A stretch of 64,000 bases of DNA, from contig NZ_QYUK01000011.1 of the NCBI RefSeq assembly GCF_003590945.1, positions 1,206,001 to 1,270,000 on the forward strand, in the 5' to 3' direction. This document shows, piece after piece, positions 26,255 to 37,345 of the stretch (positions are counted from its first letter, which is position 1; every line of letters starts with the position of its first letter). A model generated the notes under the pieces. That model searched no databases and was not told the origin of the DNA. It was given only the letters and a program-made list of their open reading frames with translations. The translations under genes were made by a program, and so were the position numbers. The stretch is from Oleomonas cavernae. Its GTDB lineage: Bacteria; Pseudomonadota; Alphaproteobacteria; Zavarziniales; Zavarziniaceae.

Positions 26255-26910
26255 CGGAAACACCAGACGGCGGTTCGCTTGACCTCGGCGTCTTCCAGCG
26301 CCCGGGAAACCGGGACCTGGTATTCGGCCAGCTTTTCCAGGCGGTCCCGCGGCAGATAGGAACGGCCGGGATCACCGATCAGGACCAGCTTGCCCGCGGC
26401 GGCGAGCTGGGCCAGCCAGTCGGTGACCCGGTCGGACATGGGCTTCTCGTAGCAGACGTCGCCGGCCAGGACGACCTCCTGCTCCAGGTCGAGACGCCCG
26501 ATGGCGTCGCCCGAGGTGATGGTGAGGTCGACCTTGTTCAGCCCGGCGTTGAGCCCGATGGCGGCCAAAGCGAATTCGTCGATCTCGGTCGCGGTGACGG
26601 CGCTGGCGCCCGCCATCATGGCGGCGATGGCGACGACGCCCGAGCCGGATGCGAAGTCATAGACCCGCTTGCCGGCAACCAGGGCCGGGTTGTCCAGGAT
26701 GTAGCGGGCCAGGGCCTGGCCACCGGCCCAGGCGAAGGCCCAGAAGGGCGGCGGCAGGCCCAGGCGGTCCAGCTCGTCCTCGGTCTTCTGCCACAGGTCC
26801 ATGGCCTCGTCGGCCAGGTAGAGGCGAATCTCCGGCGTATGCGGCGGGGCAAGGGCGCGCGTGTTGCCTTCGATGAAGGCGCGGCGGTCGACGACGGGCA
26901 GGATTTCCAT
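26251..26910 (-). CDS. EtfB-type protein lysine methyltransferase (METTL20-like)
   Basis: A 219-residue class I methyltransferase. Motif I is RVYDFASGSGVVAIAAM (residues 84-100) with the acidic ATEIDEFALAAI behind it, and the loop VVLAGDVCYEKPMSDRV is motif IV. The C-terminus DPGRSYLPRDRLEKLAEYQV, then LEDAEVKRTAVWCF, follows the pattern of bacterial homologues of METTL20, which methylate lysines of the electron-transfer flavoprotein beta subunit or of ribosomal protein L7/L12. The substrate here is inference. It is convergent with the lipase gene, overlapping its stop by four bases, and is well translated in one frame. Confidence 0.8.
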   Translation of the reverse strand: MEILPVVDRRAFIEGNTRALAPPHTPEIRLYLADEAMDLWQKTEDELDRLGLPPPFWAFAWAGGQALARYILDNPALVAGKRVYDFASGSGVVAIAAMMAGASAVTATEIDEFALAAIGLNAGLNKVDLTITSGDAIGRLDLEQEVVLAGDVCYEKPMSDRVTDWLAQLAAAGKLVLIGDPGRSYLPRDRLEKLAEYQVPVSRALEDAEVKRTAVWCFR

Positions 26911-26973
26911 GTCCGCGCAAGGTGGCCCGGCGCGCAGGGCACATCAAGCGGCAATACCGTGGGGCAAACGAGA

Positions 26974-27002
26974 ACAGCCCGACTGCGGGGCAATCGGGCT
27001 GT
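26974..27002. terminator. Hairpin between zinc-ribbon gene and methyltransferase gene
   Basis: ACAGCCCGA (26974-26982) pairs with TCGGGCTGT (26994-27002), an 9-base stem with an 11-base loop. It lies between two genes transcribed leftward and has no T tract, so it may end the upstream transcript inefficiently or stabilise RNA ends. Confidence 0.55.
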
Positions 27003-27046
27003 CTGGAACCGCCGGCCGTGGCCGACCGGCGATCGCCTGGCCGAAA

Positions 27047-27292
27047 TCAGGCGCGGAAATAACCGCCGCAGGCGCCGCAGACGATGTCCACGTAGTAGTT
27101 GGTGTCGAGGCCGACGGTCCAGCCGACATGGCCGCACCACGGGCACTGGGTATAGCCGCTGTACATGGCCTGGCCTTCGGTCTCGGTCTGCGGCGGCTTG
27201 GCCAGCAGAATGCCCAGCTTGCTCTTGTCGATCTTGGCGACGTCGGCCGGATCGGTCTTGGTGCCGCGCTTAATGCTCAGTTCGTTGCTCAT
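27047..27292 (-). CDS. Small zinc-ribbon-like protein (CPWCGH family)
   Basis: An 81-residue protein of unknown function. The second half has two Cys pairs, QCPWCGHVG and VCGACGGYFRA, spaced like a zinc ribbon, between them GLDTNYYVDI. The first half (TKTDPADVAKIDKSKLGILL) is helical and charged. A close paralogue lies at 53729-53992 with the same pattern and C-terminus, so this is a real small family and not chance. Start at 27292 follows AAGGGGATGCACC. No membrane segment; probably cytoplasmic and metal- or nucleic-acid-binding by inference only. Confidence 0.75.
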   Translation of the reverse strand: MSNELSIKRGTKTDPADVAKIDKSKLGILLAKPPQTETEGQAMYSGYTQCPWCGHVGWTVGLDTNYYVDIVCGACGGYFRA

Positions 27293-27899
27293 GGTGCATC
27301 CCCTTGGAGAAGAGTTCGGCGGTCTGGACGGTTTCACCGCCGACCTGTGGGGACTGTAGCCGCGGGCACTTGTTAACGAAGTGAGCAAGCTCACACAATT
27401 GACAGGTATAGGGCGCGGCTTTGGGGAGAGCGGGGCGCCGACCGATGCAGTTTTGCACCGCACCGCGATTTTCGGTCCGGCAAGCGCCGTGAATACCGCA
27501 CCCGCAAAACGGATGGAAGCAAAAACAAATACCATTTTTAGTAGTATTGTTACGGCGAAAAGCTTGGTCTCAAGCAATTATGGTTAACGGCTGCTTCAAA
27601 TTGCACTGAAACAGCAACATCCCACCAGTTTGGTGCAAGCAACCCGTAGTTCTTTTCATTCCGGCGGCGTCCTTGATCGCGCTTCTCGCCCGCCCCGGCC
27701 AAGATCAGTTCATGAACTCGGTTAATCCTGAATTGGAACAACTGAGGTCTTGGCAGATGCACCGCACAGGTGTCTCGGTCGATGCATCGGATATGACGGC
27801 AATAGCATCCATTTTGGGAGCGGCCGTCTTTGACGCTCGCCGGGCATTGGTGCACTGCAAAGACAGTTTTCTACACTGTGTTCATGAGCGGGGCTCCTT
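27293..27899. other. Intergenic region without a supported gene
   Basis: A 607-base region, visibly more AT-rich than its flanks (27480-27620). Short open frames exist on both strands but none has a convincing start, codon bias or homology I recognise. It should carry the promoter and leader of the large repetitive surface protein and the promoter of the zinc-ribbon gene. Confidence 0.5.
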
Positions 27900-30800
27900 A
27901 TGGAAGACAAGATTCGCCAGCCGGGCAGGACCTCGGTTGCCAAGGGATTGCGGGTGATTCTGTCATCCACGGCCCTCGTATCGACACTGGCTGTCGCCTC
28001 CCTGGCAACCTCGCAGGATGCGGTCCCCGTATCGAGCGATCAGTTCGGTTACGGCACCAAGGCCGTCGCCGAGGCCAACTTCAAGTTCGACGTCTTCGGC
28101 GGCGGGGACGAGAACGGCGGCATGTTCGGCGGTGCGCCGAGCTTCACCATTCCCCTGGGCGACCAGATGGGCCTGCAGGTCGACGGTATCGCCGGCTTTG
28201 CGGCCGACGAGGCCGGCTTTGCCGGCGGTGCCGCGCAACTGTTCTACCGCGATCCGCAGACCATGGCGCTGGGCCTGGCCGGCGGCGGCTACTATGTCGA
28301 AGGCGACGCGCAATATGCGGTGGCCGCGATCGGCCAATTCTATCTCGATAATGTGACGCTGGAGGCCCTGGCCGGCTACCAGGACGGCGATATCGTCGAC
28401 GGTTCCTTCTACGGCCGCCTCGGCGCCTCGATCTACCTCAACCCGAACCTGCGCATCGGCGCCGGCGTCGGCTATGCCGAGGAAACCGAATTCGCCGGCG
28501 ACATCCAGATCGAAGCGCTGCTGGCCGATGTCCCGGGCATGGCCCTGTTCGCGACCGGCACCTACGACAGCGAAGGCGTGATGGGCTTCGGCGGCGTCCG
28601 CTTCTTCCTGAACAGCGGTACCTCGCTGATCTCCAACGATCGCACCAAGCAGGCCGGCGTACCGACCCTGATCGAGATGCAGCGTAACCTGACGCTGCCG
28701 AACTTCTTCACCGGCTACCCGACCGGCTTCGGCCTGCGCCAGATCAGCCTGCGCGGCGGCGGCGAACTGGGTGATGACGACGACAACCCCACCTGCACCC
28801 AGGCGCCTTGCCCGCCGGGCCCGCCGCCGCCTCCGGGTCCGCCCCCTCCGCCGCCGCCTCCGGGCGCGGGCGGCAGCTCGGGCCTGATCGATCTGGTTCA
28901 GGACGTGGTCGGCGATCTGACCGGCGGCACGCCGCTCAGCCCGGTCGGCGATCTGGTCGACACCCTGGTCGATCCCGTTACCGGTGCCCTGTCGCCGCTG
29001 ACCGATCCGCTGAACGACGTCACCACGGTCGACAACCCCGCCACGCCGGTCGATGAGACCGCGCCGCTGGGCCCGCTGACCGACGTGGTCGACACCCTGG
29101 CCGGTGGCGACGGCGTTCTCGGGCCGGTGCTGGACGGTGTCCAGGACCTGGTCAGCCAGAATGCCGATAGCTCGAACGTCTCGGGCGGCCTGATCGACGA
29201 GGTCCAAGGTGTTGTCGGCAACCTGCTCGACGGCACCCCGGCGGCGCCGCTGGCCGACGGCATCGACACGCTGGTCGATCCGATTACCGGTGCCCTGGCC
29301 CCGCTGACCGGCCCGCTCAACGACGTCACCGACGTGCCCAGCAATGCCCCGCTGGCCGCGGTGACGGAGATCGTCGATGCGCTCGCCGGCGCCCCAGGCG
29401 GCGAACTCGACCCGACCACTGACAGCGTGCAGGACCTGCTGAGCCAGAACGCCGACAGTTCGACCGTCGACGCTGGTCTGATCGACGAGGTTCAGGGGAT
29501 TGTCGGCAACCTGCTCGACACCACCCCGCTGGCACCGCTGGCCGACGGGATCGACACCCTGGTCGACCCGGAGACGGGTGCGCTGGCCCCGTTGACCGGT
29601 CCGCTCAACGACGCGTCCGATATCGTGACCAATGCCCCCTTGGCGCCGTTGACCGAAACGGTCGATGCCCTGGCCGGTCCGGCCAATGGCACGCTCGACC
29701 CGACTCTCGACGCGGTCAGCGACCTCTTGTCCTTCGACGCCTTGCCGATCCCCGGTGCCTCGGGTGGCGACAATCCGTTGGCGGGCATTCCGGTCCTGGG
29801 CGACCTGCTGGGTGGCCTGCCGATCCCGGGTGCGACCGGTGGCGACAACCCGCTGGCCAGCATTCCGGTGGTGGGCGACCTGCTGGGCGGCCTGCCGATC
29901 CCTGGTGCCTCGGGCGGCGACAGCCCGCTGGCCGGCATCCCGGTCCTGGGTGATCTCCTCGGCGGTCTGCCGATCCCGGGCGCCGGCGGTGGTACGCCGA
30001 TCACGGGTGGCCTGATCGATACCGTGCAGGGTACGGTCGACAATCTGCTGGTCGGCACCCCTCTTGAGCCGGTAGCCGACGGCGTGACCACCCTGGTCGA
30101 TCCGGCCACGGGTGCCCTGGCGCCGCTGACCGACCCCATCAACGATGCAACCGATGTCCTGACCGGGCCCGGCGCACCGTTGACCGAGCTGGTCGATACT
30201 CTGGTCGGTGCGCAGAACGGCGCGCTCGATCCGGTGCTCGACGGTGTCCAGGATCTGCTGAGCGGTGAGATCCCGTCGATCCCGGGCCTGCCCGGTGCCG
30301 GCGGTGGCGACAACCCGCTGGCCGGTATTCCGGTGGTGGGTGACCTGCTGGGCGGCTTGCCGCTGCCGGGTGCCGGTGGCGGCGGCGACAGCCCGCTGGC
30401 TGGCATCCCGGTTCTGGGTGACCTCCTGGGTGGCTTGCCGATCCCGGGGACCGGTGGCGGCGTGCCGATCACCGGCGGCCTGATCGATACGGTTCAGGGC
30501 ACGGTCGACAACCTTCTGGTCGCCACCCCGCTCGAGCCGGTGGCCGACGGGGTGACCACCCTGGTCGATCCGGCCACGGGTGCGCTGGCCCCGCTGACCG
30601 ATCCGATCAACGATGCGACCGACGTCCTGACCGGACCCGGTGCGCCGCTGACCGAATTGGCCGACAGCCTGGTCGGCGCACAGAACGGCGCGCTCGATCC
30701 GGTGCTCGATGCGGTCCAGGACCTGCTGAGCGGTGACATCCCCTCGCTCCCGGGCCTGCCCGGCGCTGGCGGGGACAGCCCCTTGGCTGGCATCCCGGTT

Positions 30801-30944
30801 CTGGGTGATCTGCTCGGCGGTGGTCTTCCCGGCCTGCCGGGCGCTGGTGGCGACAATCCCCTGGCCGGCATCCCGGTCCTGGGCGATTTGATCGGCACCT
30901 TGACCGGCAGCCTCGATCCTTCGGCCAACCCGCTGGGGCACTGA
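27900..30944 (+). CDS. Large repetitive surface protein with N-terminal barrel-like domain
   Basis: A 1014-residue protein I cannot assign to a family. A signal peptide (KGLRVILSSTALVSTLAVAS) is followed by residues 50-290 with alternating polar/hydrophobic strands and aromatic residues, like a small outer-membrane barrel (GLGAGVGYAEETEF-like segments, ending GVRFFLN). A poly-proline linker (about 305-320) joins a C-terminal region of tandem modules. Five modules begin GLIDxVQxxV and contain TLVDPxTGALAPLTxPLND; they start near residues 326, 429, 525, 702 and 859. Between them lie repeats of NPLAGIPVLGDLLGGLPIPG. The layout (barrel first, passenger last) suggests an adhesin-like or surface-anchored fibre, but that is inference. 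Confidence 0.75.
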   Translation: MEDKIRQPGRTSVAKGLRVILSSTALVSTLAVASLATSQDAVPVSSDQFGYGTKAVAEANFKFDVFGGGDENGGMFGGAPSFTIPLGDQMGLQVDGIAGFAADEAGFAGGAAQLFYRDPQTMALGLAGGGYYVEGDAQYAVAAIGQFYLDNVTLEALAGYQDGDIVDGSFYGRLGASIYLNPNLRIGAGVGYAEETEFAGDIQIEALLADVPGMALFATGTYDSEGVMGFGGVRFFLNSGTSLISNDRTKQAGVPTLIEMQRNLTLPNFFTGYPTGFGLRQISLRGGGELGDDDDNPTCTQAPCPPGPPPPPGPPPPPPPPGAGGSSGLIDLVQDVVGDLTGGTPLSPVGDLVDTLVDPVTGALSPLTDPLNDVTTVDNPATPVDETAPLGPLTDVVDTLAGGDGVLGPVLDGVQDLVSQNADSSNVSGGLIDEVQGVVGNLLDGTPAAPLADGIDTLVDPITGALAPLTGPLNDVTDVPSNAPLAAVTEIVDALAGAPGGELDPTTDSVQDLLSQNADSSTVDAGLIDEVQGIVGNLLDTTPLAPLADGIDTLVDPETGALAPLTGPLNDASDIVTNAPLAPLTETVDALAGPANGTLDPTLDAVSDLLSFDALPIPGASGGDNPLAGIPVLGDLLGGLPIPGATGGDNPLASIPVVGDLLGGLPIPGASGGDSPLAGIPVLGDLLGGLPIPGAGGGTPITGGLIDTVQGTVDNLLVGTPLEPVADGVTTLVDPATGALAPLTDPINDATDVLTGPGAPLTELVDTLVGAQNGALDPVLDGVQDLLSGEIPSIPGLPGAGGGDNPLAGIPVVGDLLGGLPLPGAGGGGDSPLAGIPVLGDLLGGLPIPGTGGGVPITGGLIDTVQGTVDNLLVATPLEPVADGVTTLVDPATGALAPLTDPINDATDVLTGPGAPLTELADSLVGAQNGALDPVLDAVQDLLSGDIPSLPGLPGAGGDSPLAGIPVLGDLLGGGLPGLPGAGGDNPLAGIPVLGDLIGTLTGSLDPSANPLGH

Positions 30945-30992
30945 CGGGCTTGCTGCCGGTCTGACCGGCCAGGACGACAGTCTTATCAAGAC

Positions 30993-31027
30993 GAAGGGCC
31001 GCGGAAATCCGCGGCCCTTCTTCGTTT
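30993..31027 (+). terminator. Rho-independent terminator of the repetitive surface protein gene
   Basis: GAAGGGCCGCGGA (30993-31005) pairs with TCCGCGGCCCTTC (31008-31020), a 13-base stem closed over two bases, followed by TTCGTTT. Confidence 0.92.
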
Positions 31028-31102
31028 GATGACGGCGAGATTGCAACCCCGCCGCCATGGCGCCACCTTGGTACGGTCAGCGACAAGGGCAAGGGGCGGG
31101 CG

Positions 31103-32602
31103 ATGTTCGAAAGTGCCGAGATCGGCAACCGGCTGCAGCGCGAAGTCTACGACCGTGAAATGCCCCGGTTGCGTGCCCGCCTGATCGAACTGCAGGGGCG
31201 GCTCCTGGCGCGCCGCAAGACCGAGGTCGTCATCGTGCTGGCGGGCGCCGACGGCGCCGGGCGCAGCGAAACCGCCCGGGTTCTGAGCGAATGGTTCGAT
31301 CCGCGCCATGTCGAGGTCCGGCCCGACGAAGCGCCCAATTGCGAAGCGGCGGCCCGGCCGCCGATGTGGCGGTACTGGCAGGGGCTGCCGGCCAAGGGCA
31401 AGATCGGTATCTTCTTCACCGGCTGGTACAGCGCCGCGATCCAGGCACGCATGGCCAGGCGCGAGGATCTGGTCCATTTCGACGCCGACCTCGAATCGAT
31501 CAAGCGCTTCGAGAGCATGCTGGTCGAGGAAGGCGCTCTGGTCGTGAAATTCTGGTTCCACTTGGCGCGCAAGGATCAGAAGGAACGCCTCCAGGCCCTC
31601 GAGTCGAACCCCGAAACCGCTTGGCGGATCACCAAGGCCGACTGGAAACGCCACCGGCACTACAAGCGCCTGCGCAATATCGGCGAACGGGTGGTGCGTG
31701 AAACCTCGACCGGCGTCGGCCCCTGGTTCGTGGTCGAGGGCCTGGACCGCGACTACTGCGAGGTTACCGTCGCCCAGATCCTGGTCGACGAGATCTCGCG
31801 CCAGTTCGACCGCCAGGACGCGGAAGGCCGGGCAAAGCTCAAGCGGCGGGCGACCGACCAGCCCACGCCGACGACCCGGGTCCGTGGCACGACCAACGTC
31901 CTCAGCGCCCTCGACCTGAAGCAGCCGCTGGACAAGGACGCCTACCGCAGCGAGCTGGCCCAATGGCAGGGGTGCCTGGCCAAGCTGTCGAGAAGCAAGG
32001 GCTTCCACAAGCGCGGCGCGCTCGCCGTCTTCGAGGGCTACGACGCCGCGGGCAAGGGGGGCGCCATCCGCCGGGTCGCCGAGGCGCTGGATCCGCGCTT
32101 CTATCAGATTGTGCCGATCGCCGCGCCTACGGAAGAGGAGCGGGCGCATCCCTACCTGTGGCGCTTCTGGCGCCATGTGCCGGCACACGGGCGGCTGGTG
32201 ATGTTCGATCGGTCGTGGTACGGCCGGGTCCTGGTCGAGCGGGTGGACGGCTTCGTCCCCGAACCGGTGTGGCGGCGCGCCTATGCGGAAATCAACGAAT
32301 TCGAACAGGAACTGGTCGACTTCGGCATCGTCATGGCCAAGTTCATGCTGGTGGTCTCGCCCAGGGAGCAGTTGCACCGCTTCAAGGAGCGCGAGAAAAC
32401 CGACTTCAAGCGTTACAAGATCACGCCCGACGACTGGCACAACCGGGAAATGCGCCCGGCCTATGACGAGGCGGTGGTCGAAATGATGCAGCGCACCTCG
32501 ACCGAAATCGCGCCCTGGACGCTGATCGAGGCCGACAACAAATACCACGCCCGAATCAAGGTGCTGCGCACCCTGGTGGAAACCATCGAACAGGCGGGTT
32601 GA
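31103..32602 (+). CDS. pap: Polyphosphate:AMP phosphotransferase (two PPK2 domains)
   Basis: A 499-residue cytoplasmic enzyme that transfers phosphate from polyphosphate to AMP, making ADP. Two tandem PPK2 domains are visible. The first (about 40-240) has a degenerate P-loop VLAGADGAGRSETARVL; the second (about 285-495) has the active P-loop VFEGYDAAGKGGAIRRV, the lid RFWRHVPAHGRLVMFDRSW and YGRVLVERVDGF. Two-domain PPK2 proteins are mainly class II AMP phosphorylases, and the degenerate first loop fits them. It is a possible way to recover nucleotides from stored polyphosphate. ATG 31103 follows AAGGGGCGGGCG. Single gene, terminator upstream. Confidence 0.92.
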   Translation: MFESAEIGNRLQREVYDREMPRLRARLIELQGRLLARRKTEVVIVLAGADGAGRSETARVLSEWFDPRHVEVRPDEAPNCEAAARPPMWRYWQGLPAKGKIGIFFTGWYSAAIQARMARREDLVHFDADLESIKRFESMLVEEGALVVKFWFHLARKDQKERLQALESNPETAWRITKADWKRHRHYKRLRNIGERVVRETSTGVGPWFVVEGLDRDYCEVTVAQILVDEISRQFDRQDAEGRAKLKRRATDQPTPTTRVRGTTNVLSALDLKQPLDKDAYRSELAQWQGCLAKLSRSKGFHKRGALAVFEGYDAAGKGGAIRRVAEALDPRFYQIVPIAAPTEEERAHPYLWRFWRHVPAHGRLVMFDRSWYGRVLVERVDGFVPEPVWRRAYAEINEFEQELVDFGIVMAKFMLVVSPREQLHRFKEREKTDFKRYKITPDDWHNREMRPAYDEAVVEMMQRTSTEIAPWTLIEADNKYHARIKVLRTLVETIEQAG

Positions 32603-32629
32603 CCGCCCGTTCGATGGCGCCGTTTCGAG

Positions 32630-33121
32630 TCAGCGCGCGGCGATCGTCGAGGGGATCGAATCGAACGCCGTGGCGGCGAGGGACTTGCAGGCCAGGGCCA
32701 TGTCGCCGGCGGTGGCCGGGTTGACCTGGAAGACCCGCGATTCGAGGCCGCGGCGGACACGCACGGCCATGGCAGCGACAGTCTGCGCCGAGGCATCGGC
32801 CATGCCGGCCTCGCGCAGGCCTTCGATCAGAAGGGCATCGGCGCGGGCCGCGGTTGCCTCGAGGTGCTGCGCGAGGCCTTCGTACTGGACCTGTGCGACC
32901 TGGCGGCTGAGGCTCCAGGGCATGTCGGGCTCGGTCGCGGCAATGGTCGCCTCGCGGCACATCAGATGCGCGGCACCCACCGCGACCTTGTCATTGGTCA
33001 CGTCCAGGCCCAGCAGTTCGGCATGACCCAGGGTGTCGAAGGGGCCCGTGTTGCCGGCGAAGACCGGGGTGGCAAAGGACACGGCCGCAGCAACAGCGGC
33101 TCCCAAAGCAAAACGCAACAT
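32630..33121 (-). CDS. Hypothetical periplasmic protein
   Basis: A 163-residue secreted protein of unknown family. MLRFALGAAVAAAVSFATPVFAGN is a clear signal peptide with an AFA-type cleavage site. The mature part is mostly helical (ATAARADALLIEGLREAG) with two lone cysteines (HLMCREATIAAT and MALACKSLAAT) that could form a disulfide. I chose 33121, where the signal peptide begins; a longer start at 33202 adds non-typical residues. It is convergent with the polyphosphate gene. Confidence 0.7.
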   Translation of the reverse strand: MLRFALGAAVAAAVSFATPVFAGNTGPFDTLGHAELLGLDVTNDKVAVGAAHLMCREATIAATEPDMPWSLSRQVAQVQYEGLAQHLEATAARADALLIEGLREAGMADASAQTVAAMAVRVRRGLESRVFQVNPATAGDMALACKSLAATAFDSIPSTIAAR

Positions 33122-33235
33122 GGTTGACCTCGCCTGATATCGGTGGCGAGATATTGCACTGCAACTGTTGGCATCATGCACTGCAATATGAGCAAGGCTC
33201 ACATGCGAGGGCCGCTTGCTGGTCTATGGTGCGGC

Positions 33236-33327
33236 TGACCCCCCTCCCCAACCCCTCCGCCCTGAAGGGCAGAGGGGGGTTACAGAGCCCTCTCCTCTGA
33301 GAGGAGAGGGTTGGGTGAGGAGGGGTG
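33236..33327. repeat. Bipartite intergenic REP-like repeat, second copy
   Basis: The same bipartite repeat as at 10362-10490, here in the opposite orientation. CCCTCTCCTC (33288-33297) and GAGGAGAGGG (33301-33310) form the hairpin, followed by TTGGGTGAGGAGG, the reverse complement of the CCTCACCCAA module at 10450. It lies between two leftward genes and downstream of acs. Confidence 0.75.
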
Positions 33328-33334
33328 CTAGGTC

Positions 33335-35304
<1,970 letters not shown>

Positions 35305-35356
35305 GGAACACTCCGTTAGGTCAGGCTAGGAACGCTCGGCATTCCTTGGAAAGAAG

Positions 35357-35380
35357 CCGGCGACGCTCGCGCGTCGCCGG
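35357..35380 (-). terminator. Hairpin between the symporter and acs genes
   Basis: A perfect 10-base stem CCGGCGACGC (35357-35366) / GCGTCGCCGG (35371-35380) with loop TCGC, followed on the minus strand by CTTCTTTCC. It begins 14 bases after the symporter stop and so acts as a terminator or, if the genes form one operon, as a read-through attenuator that lowers acs levels. Confidence 0.75.
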
Positions 35381-35393
35381 ATCCGGTCACCGA

Positions 35394-37049
35394 CTATTCG
35401 GTGATGCTGTTGTTCTTGGTCTCGCGGACGAAGACCATGCCGATCACGAAAGTCATCGAGGCGATGATGATCGGGTACCACAGGCCATCGTAGATATCGC
35501 CGGTGGCGGCGACGATAGCGAAGGAGGTCGTCGGCAGGAAGCCGCCGAACCAGCCGTTGCCGATGTGATAGGGCAGCGACATCGAGGTGTAGCGAATGCG
35601 GGTCGGGAACATTTCGACCAGCATGGCCGCGATCGGGCCATAAACCATGGTGACGTAGATCACCAGGATGAACAGCATGATCAGGACCATGAAATGGTTG
35701 ATCTGCGCCGGATCGGCCTTGGCGGGGTAGCCCGCGTCGGCCAGGGCCTTGGAAACCGCGGCGTCGAAAGCCGCGCCCTGCGTCTTGGCATCGGCAGCGG
35801 TGCCGTCGTAACTGGCGACGACCACCGAGCCGACCTTGATCTGCGTGACCGTGCCCGCCGGTGCCGCTTCGTTGGCATAAGGCGTGCCGCGCTTCACCAG
35901 GGCGCTCTTGGCGACGTCGCAGCTCGTGGTGAACTTGGACGTGCCAACCGGGTTGAACTGGAACGAGCATTCGGCGGGGTCGGCGACCACGACGACCGGC
36001 GAATTGGCCACCGCCGCCTCGAGCGCGGGGTTGGCATAGTGGGTGATGGCCTTGAAGATCGGGAAGAAGGTCAAGGCGGCGATCAGGCAACCGGCCATGA
36101 TGATCGGCTTGCGGCCGATACGGTCGGAAAGGGCGCCGAACACGATGAAGAAGGGCGTGCCGATCAGCAGCGAGCCGGCGATCAGCAGGTTCGCGGTCTG
36201 GGCATCGACCTTCAGCGTCTGGGTCAGGAAGAACAGGGCGTAGAACTGCCCGGTGTACCAGACCACGGCCTGGCCGGCGGTCAGGCCGAGCAGGGCGATG
36301 ATGACGATCTTGAGGTTACCCCAGCGGGCGAAGCTCTCGGTCAGCGGCGCCTTCGACTGCTTGCCCTCGGCCTTCATCTTCTGGAACATCGGCGATTCGT
36401 TCAGCTTCAGCCGGATCCAGACGGACACGCCCAGAAGCAGGATCGAGACCAGGAACGGAATGCGCCAGCCCCAGGCCTCGAAGTCGTCGTTCGACATCGA
36501 CAGGCGCGTGGACAGGATCACGAGCAGCGAGAGGAACAGGCCGATGGTGGCCGTGGTCTGGATCCACGAGGTGTAGATGCCGCGCTTGTTGGCCGGGGCA
36601 TGCTCGGCGACATAGGTCGCTGCGCCGCCGTATTCGCCGCCGAGGGCCAGGCCCTGGGCCAGGCGCAGGACGACGAGGATGATCGGTGCCGCGATGCCGA
36701 TCGAGGCATAGTTGGGCAGGACGCCGACGACGAAGGTCGACGAACCCATCAGCAGGATGGTAATCAGGAAGGTGTATTTGCGACCGACGAGGTCACCCAG
36801 GCGGCCGAACACGACGGCGCCGAAGGGCCGCACGGCAAAGCCCGCGGCGAAGGCCATCAGGGCGAAGATGAAGGCAGCCGCCGGGTTGACGCCCGAGAAG
36901 AACTGCTTGGAAATCACCGCGGCGAGCGAGCCGTAGAGATAGAAGTCGTACCATTCGAAAACGGTGCCGAGCGAGGAGGCAAAAACCACCTTTCGCTTTT
37001 CGGCGGGCGACGCGTCTTCGCCGACGCGACTCACGGGTATGCTGACCAT
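35394..37049 (-). CDS. MHS family MFS transporter (metabolite:H+ symporter)
   Basis: A 551-residue inner-membrane transporter with about twelve helices, of the metabolite:H+ symporter (ProP/ShiA/KgtP) subfamily. Seen motifs: SLGTVFEWYDFYLYGSL, RPFGAVVFGRLGDLVGRKY (the family loop 2-3 motif), VLRLAQGLALGGEYGGAATY and RIGRKPIIMAGCLI. A long soluble insertion with two cysteines (residues about 340-440, CSFQFNPVG to TQIKVGSVVVASYDG) lies in the second half and is unusual. Placement upstream of acs suggests it brings in a carboxylate such as acetate, propionate or another monocarboxylate, but the substrate is inference. Confidence 0.85.
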   Translation of the reverse strand: MVSIPVSRVGEDASPAEKRKVVFASSLGTVFEWYDFYLYGSLAAVISKQFFSGVNPAAAFIFALMAFAAGFAVRPFGAVVFGRLGDLVGRKYTFLITILLMGSSTFVVGVLPNYASIGIAAPIILVVLRLAQGLALGGEYGGAATYVAEHAPANKRGIYTSWIQTTATIGLFLSLLVILSTRLSMSNDDFEAWGWRIPFLVSILLLGVSVWIRLKLNESPMFQKMKAEGKQSKAPLTESFARWGNLKIVIIALLGLTAGQAVVWYTGQFYALFFLTQTLKVDAQTANLLIAGSLLIGTPFFIVFGALSDRIGRKPIIMAGCLIAALTFFPIFKAITHYANPALEAAVANSPVVVVADPAECSFQFNPVGTSKFTTSCDVAKSALVKRGTPYANEAAPAGTVTQIKVGSVVVASYDGTAADAKTQGAAFDAAVSKALADAGYPAKADPAQINHFMVLIMLFILVIYVTMVYGPIAAMLVEMFPTRIRYTSMSLPYHIGNGWFGGFLPTTSFAIVAATGDIYDGLWYPIIIASMTFVIGMVFVRETKNNSITE

Positions 37050-37183
37050 AGTGTAACCTCCCTTGGCGGTTATCCGCCCGTTGCCTCCGGACCGGCGCGG
37101 TCGCAGCCGTCGCCTTTATCGGTGTCAACAGTGGTACCGGAGGCCATGCAAAAGGAGAGCCCCGACGTTGGTCGAATCCGGGC

Positions 37184-37199
37184 TTGACTTTAGTATTAG
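37184..37199. promoter_or_regulatory. Candidate CrbR-like operator (TACTAAAGTC motif)
   Basis: In reverse orientation TACTAAAGTCAAG (37183-37195) is present. The intergenic region between the symporter and the sensor kinase contains this core, and a TACTTAAGTC core occurs at 41544-41553 between the regulator gene and the liv genes. Both sites flank the two-component pair. Shared binding by that regulator is inference; the motif is short and needs more sites. Confidence 0.35.
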
Positions 37200-37345
37200 A
37201 TGCGGCGCAGGGGATCAATGCTGCATTGCAACAGAAAAGAGGGGCCGAGGTTGGCACGGCGCGGGCTTGAATATTACAGGGTGTCGGCTCTAGTTTGAGG
37301 ACAAGTGCCTGCGCGGCCGGGGAGGCTCGCGAATGAAAGGTCACA

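Noticed and set aside
27550-27957. Small genes in the 27.3-27.9 kb gap
   Set aside because: Overlapping frames on both strands with poor codon bias and no family pattern.
27963-31058. Long open frame opposite the repetitive surface protein
   Set aside because: It is an Arg/Gln-rich shadow of the repeat DNA with no family motif; the plus strand has a signal peptide and a terminator.
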